The translations under genes and the position numbers were made by a program. Below the pieces are notes generated by a model. The model was not told the DNA's origin. It was given only the letters and a program-made list of their open reading frames with translations, and searched no databases. Positions 20,035-30,900 of a stretch of DNA of 64,000 nt are shown one piece after another (position 1 is the stretch's first letter; each line of letters opens with the position of its first letter). The stretch comes from Schizochytrium sp. TIO01 (lineage: Eukaryota; Sar; Bigyra; Thraustochytrida; Thraustochytriidae). Where the stretch lies: NCBI GenBank assembly GCA_004764695.1, contig SMSO01000031.1, positions 2,031,048 to 2,095,047 on the forward strand. The letters run 5' to 3'.

Positions 20035-21516
20035 ATGGCGTTTCTAACCGGCCGTGGACGGGATCTTTTACCGCTCAAAACTCACATGCCGTATACGTTG
20101 AGTGTGCGTGCTGGCGGTCAATTTGCTGCGAGATCCTCTGGGAAGTCTTCAAGGTTTTACGCCTCTTCATCTCGATATGCCCCGGCCTCAAGGACGTCCA
20201 GATGGGGCCCTCGAGCACTTGGATTTTTTGGAGGCCTCGGGCTCTTTTATGCTGCCGGGAGAGCTGCATATGAGAACCCTGACCTTGCTGCAGAGCTCCC
20301 GATGGACTTTGGATCTTACCTGATCGCAGGATATGCTGCACTGCCCACACAGGCTCAGGTTGCAAGCTGGCCTTCGGTTTTGTCTTCCGCGTCAACAGCA
20401 ATTCTCAATAACCAGGTTTCGCCCACTCCAACTGCGGAATCAACAGCGCGAAGTGGTTTTGAGGAAGTTTATCAAAGTATTCCTGAGTATGTACGCCCAC
20501 AGCGTGCTGTTGTTTCTCCAATTCTGCCCAGCGGTGCATACCTCACCATTCATCTCGACGATAAGGCGGATCTTGTAGAGTGCGCGATCCTTGCAGCTCG
20601 ATCCCTTGAGCAGATTGATGACAAAGCATATGTTGCTCTTGGTTTTAGTGAACGTGTGTGGTCTGCTGTTCAGCAACGCCTCCCCGCAGGGGTGCCTTTG
20701 CACCCATATACCTTCTCTACACTCGAGGGCTCAGGCGGATCAATGCCGGCCACGGGCGGAGACATTTACCTGCACTTTAAAGCAGATGACAAGGGTTCCT
20801 GTATGGATGCTGCCCGTGTCGTTCTTGAGGCCTTTCCAGAAGGTTCAATTTTTGATGCAGAAGATCTCTACGGCTTTAAGTACCGTGACAACCGCGATCT
20901 CACCGGTTTCCGCATCGATCACGATTCTGCGTCAGATGCAAGCCCTGAAATGATCCAAATGCGGCGTGACATTGCTTGCGAACCCACTACTGGCGGATCA
21001 TACATGCTTGCCCAGGTTTGGCGTCATAAACTTTTTGAGTTTATGGATCTTTCCACAGAGGAGCAAGAGGGCGTTTATGGTCGCACCAAAGAAAGTTTTC
21101 GCTATGTTGGATCTGTTGATCTAGGAAAGCACCCCGACAAGCTCGCACATGCGATTGACTCAGGTCTTCCTGAAGAGTCTCACATTGCCCGAGTCATTGG
21201 AGTTGACCAAGGAGGAAACCGCCTGCGCATTTTCCCCCAATCCCTCCCCACAGGCACCTGGGCCCCTGGACCTGTTCATAAGGAGAACACTCATGAACCA
21301 GGTCTCTGCTTCCTGGCCTATACCCAAGATCCCGTTGTCTTTTCCTACATGTGCCGCCGCATGGTTGGTGCCCCAGTGCGCGCAGACCAGGAATCTACTG
21401 CGGACTCAAAAGAGCGACCCAGCGATGCTTTGCTCAAGTACTCTCGCTGCATCCGCTCCCAGTTGTACTATGCACCGAGCGCCCAACAACTCAAAGCCTT
21501 GGCCGCCTTGTCATAA
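20035..21516 (+). CDS. DyP-type haem peroxidase-like protein, divergent
   Basis: The family is dye-decolourising peroxidase (chlorite dismutase superfamily fold). Residues ~300-480 match it: GGSYMLAQVWRH, EEQEGVYGRTKES, SHIARV with the presumed proximal haem ligand His383, LRIFPQSLPTG with the distal Arg398, and GLCFLAYTQDPVVFSYMCRRMVG. The family signature GxxDG is broken: at residues 291-296 the sequence reads GFRIDH after DLT, so the catalytic Asp position is Ile294 and the Asp is displaced by one. The N-terminus (~1-60) is Arg/Ser-rich without acidic residues, followed by a hydrophobic stretch (ALGFFGGLGLFYAAG), which suggests a mitochondrial presequence with a membrane anchor. The start is the first ATG; upstream the frame has only GTG. 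Confidence 0.8.
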   Translation: MAFLTGRGRDLLPLKTHMPYTLSVRAGGQFAARSSGKSSRFYASSSRYAPASRTSRWGPRALGFFGGLGLFYAAGRAAYENPDLAAELPMDFGSYLIAGYAALPTQAQVASWPSVLSSASTAILNNQVSPTPTAESTARSGFEEVYQSIPEYVRPQRAVVSPILPSGAYLTIHLDDKADLVECAILAARSLEQIDDKAYVALGFSERVWSAVQQRLPAGVPLHPYTFSTLEGSGGSMPATGGDIYLHFKADDKGSCMDAARVVLEAFPEGSIFDAEDLYGFKYRDNRDLTGFRIDHDSASDASPEMIQMRRDIACEPTTGGSYMLAQVWRHKLFEFMDLSTEEQEGVYGRTKESFRYVGSVDLGKHPDKLAHAIDSGLPEESHIARVIGVDQGGNRLRIFPQSLPTGTWAPGPVHKENTHEPGLCFLAYTQDPVVFSYMCRRMVGAPVRADQESTADSKERPSDALLKYSRCIRSQLYYAPSAQQLKALAALS

Positions 21517-21906
21517 ACAAAACATCAATAACCCTCAACACCTTCCTATACCATGATACATTCCTATTCTTCCTCGCAAAGCTAGTAATGCAGAAGAGGT
21601 ACTTTGAAGTTCCGGCTTGCTCACTTACCATAACATAATAAGCTCATGTTCATGTTCGTCATTTGATTAAATCTCCCAGCGTCCTTTCATCAGCTAAGAA
21701 AGGAGTTCCCCCTTAGCTTCTCGACCCTTCTCCATACCGGTATCAATAAATAACAACAGTGACTTCAAACTAAAGCATTTTGAAATACAAATAAGTATTT
21801 GATCCGAAACACTCGCCGGATGTGTGTAGATTTTTTTCACAAGAGCAAACATAAATTGATTTACTTCTTTTTCTTAAAGGATCTGAAATGGCTAATGTTG
21901 TGCTGC
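21517..21906. other. Intergenic between convergent genes
   Basis: A 390-bp AT-rich 3'-3' gap with no gene seen. It probably contains both 3' UTRs. Confidence 0.6.
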
Positions 21907-24900
21907 TTAGATGAGGGCCATAAGCATTGCGCAGATGTACAGAATGGGATGCTGATAAATGTGTGCCGCATCTGAGATCACTGGAGCAGTGGGCTCCGAG
22001 GTGGGTTGAGCAGTGGGCGCTGCAGTAGGCGAAGTTGGGGCCTTAGTTGGGGAACTTGGTGATGTAACAGGTGCCGAGGTAGGACTTGGAGTAGGCGCAG
22101 ATGTTCCAACCTCGCATTGTGAACCCGTCCAGGAGCCCGTGCATTCACATGTACTCGTTCCTGCATCGGTGTCTTCAACACACTCACCATGCCCAGAGCA
22201 AGTTCTACCCTCACAGAGATCCTCTTCAATTGCAGAAACACTAAGCTCTGTAGAAGATTCGACAGCGCTTTGAATGACGGATGCATCTAAGCTCATCTGA
22301 ACGCTTGACACATCCAATGCTTCGCCAGATTCGGCTTCCTCAATAGACTGGAGGGCTGATTCTTTCGGAACAGCTTTGATAACAAGACTGCTAGTTTGAA
22401 CCGGCGTTGCAACAGAGTTCACGCTAGCTGTGAAGACCACATTCTCTGCAGATGCTTCCGCTTCAATAAGCGTCGCCAGCGAGCTAACCTCGATCACTTC
22501 GTCATCAGTATTGCCATTCTCAACTTCATCCTCTTCAATGCTTTTTTCAATCGAGTATCCCACGCTTGCAGTTGAGAGAGAGCGGCGACGTCTCTCACGC
22601 CGGTTGGTCTCAATCCAAGTTGTAACATTGCATGTTGCGAATCCTGTACACTTCTGCGCCGCGATCGCATTCTTTATATATCGCAACCCATTAGTGTCCA
22701 TTGCTTGACTCGTGTCTAGGCTCATGGAACCCGTAGTTGTCTGCTTGATAGTGATCTTGATATCGACCTTATCCCTAACAGATTCTGGCAAGGATCCTGA
22801 GACACTACTCTTCAAGTTGCTCAAAGCTGTTGATACCGCTGCAGTGTTATTCTTAGCCTTCAGGATATTCTGGGACATAGAAACCTTGAACGTAACAAGA
22901 GGCTCTGGTGCAGGCTTAGTTGGTGCCGGAGTCGGTGCGCGAGTGGGGACTTGAGTAGGAGAATCCGTCGAGGAGGTACCGGAATCTGCTGTTGGGGAGG
23001 ATGTAGTTGGGGAGCTTACAGCAAAAGAAAAACTGTTAGAATTTTCAACCTCTGTAAGGCTCGAACCATATCCCAATTCACCGCCCGCAGTAAGATTGGT
23101 ATCTGGTGAAGTACATGCATCGCCAATCCAGCCAACATGACATGTGCAGACTGCATCACCAGTCTCAATCGAGCAATCGCCATGCCCTCCACAAGAGATG
23201 CCATCACTATCCATAGGGCAGTTCATTCGACCACAAGCACTACCTGTGTAGAGCGCTGCAGTGTTACCCTGATTACATGTACAAACATGGGTGCTGTCGT
23301 CACAGACACCATTGTCATTGCAATAGAAAGAGCACCCCGCGTCACAAGCAGCACCGCTGAAGCCACACCGGCATATACATTGAACCGTATCATCGCTGCC
23401 AAGCACACAGGTGCCAGATGAGCTACTGCAGGACGAGCACGTCTTTGTGCTTGTGGTGAGTGAATCTGCGACGCGGAAGATTGGGTAATAAACCCCTCCT
23501 TCGGCGATTTCAATACAAATCTGGGATGCAGTCCGCTCAACATAGATTGAAGTATCATTCTCAAATAAAACGGGACGCACAATACCCTCTGCATCCATTT
23601 TTCCAACCGCGTACGTGTCAAAGACATCCTCGCGCAAAGTAATGTCCTCTCGAGCTGGCAAGCAAAGCAACACAGACTCAACTGCGCCAGTTATGTTGAG
23701 GCCACGACCATTTCCAATGAGCTGGCCAACCACAAGCCCACCAGTGTTAATCACCGCAAATGCATCAAACGAGGAGGCGTCTTCATCTTGGCATGGTTCA
23801 TGTTTGCTGTAGATACCTGCTGAATATTCTGTCACAGACACCGAAGTAAAGCTGGCATTAGTTTCTACCAAGCGTCGTCGAGCTTCCTCTGTTATTATGC
23901 TACTGGTAACAACTGTGACACCAGAACCTGCCGAAAGTGTTTGGCCAAGAGGTAGCTCTTGCTCGGTACTCAGTGCACCTCCTTTTTGAGTTTCAAAACA
24001 CTCAGATTCTGAGGATGACGTTCCGGAACAATCACACGAAATCGTTTCAAGAACCTTATTGTAAAGGTTATACCTTACAAGAAGCTCCTGCATCTTATAT
24101 TGCGCAAACGCCCGCATCACAGGATTCTTAAGCTGCTCCTGGACTAGATAATAAGCTTGGCGAGGGATCCACTTATTTACAGATTCCATCTCCCGACCGT
24201 TCGGCTTGAAGCTAAATTGGCGCACAAAGGGCTTCATAAGATTACCACCTTGCCAGTGTCCCATATTCACCACCTCTCCACCGCAATATATGCAGTCCTC
24301 CTCACTGTATTGGCGTACATCCCAGCGGTTCAATTTGCAACCAGGGATAGAGCAAGACTCTGCGTTACGAATAGGTTCATACCATGTGGCATTGACAGCA
24401 ATACAATCTTCCTCGGTGTATATTCCCTCTTGCTTGCAGCCCAAGGAATGCCACAAATACCATTTTTCATAGCCGCAGCCTTCTGATATACTACGCTCCC
24501 CAAGACAAACACCTTGAATAACGTCACGCTGAGACCAAGAACACGAGACATAGGAAGAATATGAATACCCATTTTCTTCGACAACTTCCTCACCCCAGAA
24601 GCGATCGCCGTACTCCCAAGAAGGATCTGTGCAATGCTCGGTCGTGAAATCCATCACGCCTCCATACATATTCATGCAATCGCCTCGAAGAGAGCATTTC
24701 TCCGTAGAGCAGCGCTGGAAATTTGCCCAGCAGCTAAGCTGGTTATTAACAGCTTCCGGGTACTCTGGATTGGGAGCTTGGCAAACCGTGGACACTTCAT
24801 ACCAGTCATTGAGGTAAATGTCAGGTTCGGGACAACTATACCATTCATACCCCTCGGTCTCTTCGCACACTTCTTGAAGAGTGTTGTAAAGAATCTCATA

Positions 24901-27900
24901 GGTTTCATTATGAAAGCAAGCACCATTAGAGTCACTGTACATGCACGAAGGGCACCACTTATCGCATTGCTTACTTGAGAGCCGCAAGCACTGTTCCTCA
25001 GACCAAGGCTGCTCACCAGAGTAAAATCCAGTCTCTGGGTGACGACGCCAGCTGTTGATAGTACCTTCGCACTGACCTGCATCACACTGCTCCTCGGTAG
25101 CATATCGGGATGGTTCAAAGTAAAACGCAACATCGTTGAGCTCTCCACCAGCATTCAAGCAGGCCTCTTCCTGGTCAGCGGCAAGGCCCTCATTCACAAG
25201 GTTTTTCAAATCCCAGCTGTGAATCATGCACCAGCCCTGATCCTCATTCCAAGGACCACCAAACCACATCACCCGATCTTCGTCTGGAAAGTCAAGTACA
25301 ATTGTGCACCCACTGTAACCCCATTCATAATGCTCCTTGGACTGTACAGAGGAGGATGTGCTATTTATGTAACAGCCTGGTTGGCATTCGAATCCACCCC
25401 ATTCTCCGTTTGCTGGGGCTTCCCAGCCCGGAAATCGCTTTTCCCAGGACTCTCGCTCGCAAAGATCAAATTGAAAGCAATCCTGGCTGGAAGCATTTGC
25501 AGCCAATTCACGGCCGCAATAAGTCCAACCATTATTATCAATCCAAGTGAAACCAAGGTTTTCACAGTTTTCTTGCGAATAGCCTCCTTCTGTGTACCAC
25601 AATTGAACCTCACAACGTGCCGCTTGTGAAGATGGCCAGCCACCATCCCACGCGCAAAAGGGCTCATCGCCAACGCATTCCTCCTCGTTGTAGATGCTTC
25701 GGTCGTTGCAGCTTGTATATGAAAGGCATGCTGTTTCGTTCTGAGATACGTACTCTTCTCCGCAGCATTTCTCTGACTCAGAATAGCATTCATGGCACTC
25801 AAACATCAAGGGTTCGCAGTTCTCCTGGTAGCATTCATAACATTGCGTCCATGTATCGACATAATCTTGGCAGTAGGAGTACACCTCTCCGTCCCATTCA
25901 TATTCCGCCCAGGCACCTAAACAGCACTCGCCACCATACATGTTCATACGCCAAGAGCCGTCATATGCACTGCAACAAACTTCATCTCGTAATTCCCATG
26001 AACTTGGAGAACCAGGAGGGTAGTATTTACAGTCTTTGTAGTCAGAATATTCGTTTGTGTGTACAAACGCGTCGGGAGGGCAGCACGTGCCACCATTGAT
26101 CCAGGTTCCACCTGTGGCATTACACGCCATTTCACTCTCGCATGACCCCATGCATTCCTCTCTGCATGTTGAAAAGCCATCGCAAGGAGTATCAGGAAAC
26201 CGCTCTTGAACCTCTGGGATGAGACATTCATAGTCGTAACAGATGTCGTTGTAAGAATAGGCACAAACACGTTCTCCACCAAGGCTCTCGCATGCTTCGG
26301 TGTCACTGTTAAGCTGCCATTCGGCAATGTACTCTCCAGTTTCTTCATAACGCTCTGAAAGATAGATACGAAGACCGGCTTGATAATCACATGCCATTTC
26401 TTCCAGACATGTATCGTTGCAACGCCATTGAAACCCTGCATAACCAATGTCAGAATGCCAGCTTTGCTCGCCTTCGCAGCCATATTCCGTCATATGCTCC
26501 AACCACGCATTTGCAAAGCGATCATTTTCGTCTTCCACGTCTGTAGAGATTGGCTCCGAAATGCTCCATTGCTCCTTCAAGTAGTAAACAATGTAAGGGT
26601 TCTTTTCTGAGTAAATCTCACGGAAGCATTCTGCATAGCATTTGGGCATGTCCTTCATGGATGTTTCACAGCGGCCGTCTTGTGCCTTGGAGTACTTACA
26701 ATAGCAGTCAGCGTCAGAGTTGATATTTTCTGACTTATATATTAGCTCTGCGCATTCTTCAATGAATTCCCAGACATTTTCAAACTCTCCTGGGTCAACT
26801 TTACGAGAAAGTTCGTTTGCTAGCTTTGTTGCATCTTCCATCGTCGTGAAAAGATTGGTGAATGTTTGCTTCATGAGATCTGGATGCTGACAAATATCAA
26901 GCTTGTCCTCCTCAAAACCAGTTACAGTGCGTACAACTCCAGTCGGTACATCTTGAATTGGACAGCACATGATGTCTTGAAGCTCCCAGTTGCAGCATGG
27001 ATCAGAAACCCAGTCCGGGTTTCGTTCGTACGTCCAGGTCGTCTCATTCCATATTCCCCACGAATAGGGACAGTACCAACGAACATCCTTCTTAAATTTG
27101 GTGATTGTACCATGAATTGTCACAGAATTGAAGATATCAAGCGCCCCTGCAATAGGGGTACTCGCAGCCAGCGCAGAAACACTTACCAAGCTTTTCTTGA
27201 CATCTTGCCATGAGCTTGCTGCAGCAACATCACGGATTGCCTCCAATAGAACTTCACTCTTGGTTGCAAACAATTCAGGATTGGTCTGTGGTCTACCTTT
27301 TGTGATCGGCACCATCTCACAGTGCGCAATCTGCTCAGAGCAATCAGTGTTCAAGCATCCCTGCTGATACAGACGTTGGCCAAACGATACTTTCATATAA
27401 CCATTTTTAAATAAGCTTTCCCATGTATCGCAGACTGTTTCTGCGTTTTGTGGCCACTGCCCGTCATTCTCTCTCATGTATCGGTCACAGTTGACTTCAT
27501 GTCGTTCAACCTCCTGCTCAGTACCACCGACCCACTCCATTCGCGTTGTAGAAACCTGAACAGCAAACTGAATTGTGTTTGGTTTTGGGTTGCATGTAAA
27601 CTTGGAAAGGTCAGCTGTTGAAATATCTGCAAAGTCGAGAAACTCCCACTGTTCGCGGAGTGCTCCTTTCCACTTCATCTCTTTGAGGCCTTGCCGGGCC
27701 ACAGTTGCCATAGAATCATCACATGGAGGAAGTAAATTCAAGTCATACTCACCGTCCGGCCAATCGCATGACTCTGGGAGGTAGTCTCGAGTATTGTTGA
27801 CAGTCAAGCGAGCCACTCTTGAACGAAAAGGGTTCGACCACTCTGCAATCGGTTCATTATATCCATTGTTGCTTTTGTAAATCATAGCGTCATCATAAGG

Positions 27901-30900
27901 AGTGGTTTCATGATCAGTGAGTGTAGTCATCGGAACTAAGACGTCTTCTTCTGTAAGAGCTTTTACTTCCAAAAGTTTCTTGGTCATAGGGTCCAAATTA
28001 GACACATCATCAGAGGAAAGCGCATACAATGGTGCCCAGTACGGTACCATAGGTGTTACATCTCTACCCTCGCCAGTAGGATCGGTTACAGGGCATTCTA
28101 CAATCACGAATTTCACGCTTTTGAGATAGTCACCTTCGATGTTAACGCTGCGCGTGGAGTAAGTGCAAGAAGTGATTTGAGGGATCGCAAAAAAAGTCGA
28201 CTTGTTTTCGTATGCTTTGCAACCAGGATCATGGCTACCTTGCTGGTCCAGGGCTGCGCAATATTCAGCAACAACCTCATCACAAGCTACAGCGGAGGGG
28301 TAATCGCTGACAGCTTTACATTCCTCAGTCAAACAAGGATTTGTTCTGTCTGGAAGACGCCGATTCATGCAAAAGGGGCAACCTGATTCGCCTTCTGACC
28401 TACCACTGACTCCTTTTCTTGCTGGGCGGTAGGACTGCATATTAGGGTCCTTTACACAGTATTCACACGCCATGCCAGGCTCAGGGCAGTACCAATCCGT
28501 AGCTACCCATTGGCATGACTGGCATCCATCAGTGAAATCAAAGTTGTTTCCATCATCACAAACCTCGCCCCAACTAAGCACACCATCGCCACATGATGAC
28601 AGCTCTCTGCAAGCGCTACTCCAGAAACCTCGATCAGAATTACAATATTGCACTGTAGAGTTGACACAATCTACAATTTGATCAAGCATCGGGCAAGCTA
28701 CTTGATCTGCAAAGCTAAGCAAATCTTCTGTAAGCTGGAAATCACCTGTGGGAGGAGAAAGTGTTATGCCAGATGAAGCTTCCAAATAAGCACGAACCCA
28801 TGGCGAGTCGGGATATAAGAAACCTTGCCTTAGATATGACAGCACCACTCGATCATGCAGGGCTGTACATTGCTGCGTTTCTGCAAAAGAACCATTGTAG
28901 TATGCTTGGCACGCATCCTCCTCACATGGGCAATCAAGCTTTCGCGTATCGCATTGTGAATACGGGCACTCACGCTTGCAGTTTGCCTCATCTGGATGTG
29001 TTGTACAATGATCGTAAACAGCTGCCATGCACTCGTCGTTGTATGGATTGGTGTCAGAGTACTTCTGTTCAGCTCCAGGCCGCCCATAAGGTCCTGTGCC
29101 CGAAGCGTAGCAAGACCCACACTCCAAACGAAGACATTGCAAAATATTATCTGTGCTATCACCTGCTAGAGCCATTTGGCCACACTTGAACCCTGCCAAT
29201 GAAGAGTCTGTAGGGAATGCACTAACGTTCCCATAAACGACAAATCGGTCGAAGAGATCACAGCAGCCTTCATGACACTGATCCAGCACTCCTTGGTTTT
29301 CTACAATGCATTCAGCACTATAATCCCAGGTCGAGTCATAGTTCTCTTCCGTTGTACCTCCCATAGGATATCCATAGTATTCACAGTTCATGAATGCACG
29401 AAAAAGGAACGTAGCGTAATCAATAACATCTTGGGCAGGCTTCTGTTCTGATGTTGGCCAGATGGAATCGAAATCATCGGAAAAGGCAACTCGAGCTGCA
29501 CATGAGAATAGTCCATTGCTTTCGTCAAGGTTCTCAGGACTGTTGACAGAAAATAGTTCAAGAACATATCCGAGGCAGCCTTCCATGCGTGAACACGTTG
29601 TTGAGTTAAATTCGCCGATACACTCACGAATTCCATTGGCCTCAAAATTCTGAAGGTACTGAATAAGGTCTGAAGACTCACAATTAAAGTTGGAGTAGTA
29701 CTTCACTAATTCATCATATATCGCATCGTATTCTTTTCCTGTGTCAGTATCGTAATTGTCACTGCTATCGTCCCATTCCGATAAACATTCTCCAATTTGG
29801 GATGATATCTCCGTAAGGGTTGCCATGGTAGCAGTGCTAGGGAATGCAACACTAGTTGGCCATGTGGCATTAAGCCATTCCATCCCATACTGCATTAAAA
29901 TAATAGGACAATTAGCTCCATATACTGCACCATAATTCTCATCTACAATCTCTTCCCCGTTGTTGAGAGCAATGATAACTTGCTCCAGACATACTAAAGT
30001 ATCACCACAGTATTTTTGCGTTGGAAGACAGCTGTCCATTCCAGTCTTTTCAACTGCATCAACATATTGAACCAGCATATCACTTGTACAAATCATATCG
30101 CTTTGGTTGCTACCAGATCCATGATCTGACTCATAATGTGTATCATAAGAATCGTCGAAATCATTAAATTCATCATCGCTGCATTGAAGAATTGCACGAA
30201 AGAACTTTGACACAAATTGTATTGCCTCAAGAGATGGCATTTCATAGCCCTCGGGCCAAACATCCCTCAAAAAGGTTGAGTTCTCCAAGTAGGATATAGC
30301 ATCAAGGCAAACGAATGAATCCTCTCCATACTCCAGCAAAATATCAAAGCCACTCAAAGTACCATTATTAATACCTTGTAGAGTAGCGACTTTATCTACT
30401 GCGTCGAAGGTGCAGTTGACTAGGGCTGGTGAACATGCATAATGACTGTTCATCGGACTGCAGTTCTCCTGATCTAACTCTGAAAAGGCCTGAAAAAGAA
30501 GGGGAAGTATGTCAGGTTTGCAATTTGTGAATCCCCATTTACTATCATCATCAAAAGAGTTGTAGAAGTCCCCTTCGAACTCACAGCTCATGATTTCATT
30601 AACGAACGCTGAAACAAAAGTAATGGATTCATTCTCTGGCATTTCGATATCTGCAGGCCATATTTCTACAAGGTCAGAGTATGTGCAGTTGGCCATGGCC
30701 TCTAAGCAGTACAGTTCATATTGAACAAAATCATAGCCAGCAATCTCGAACATTGTCATTCCTGCTGTACTGAACCCATTATAAGCTGCAATGTTCTTAA
30801 GTAGATCATGTGTACAGTTCATTACGGTTTCACAGGAATGATTCCCGAAAGGCGTACACTCCATCTGGTCGATTTGCGAAAAGGAATCAAATATGTTTGA

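Noticed and set aside
25365-26483. Several 100-190-aa frames inside the giant gene on other frames and strand
   Set aside because: Shadows of the long Cys-rich frame, mostly starting at non-ATG codons.
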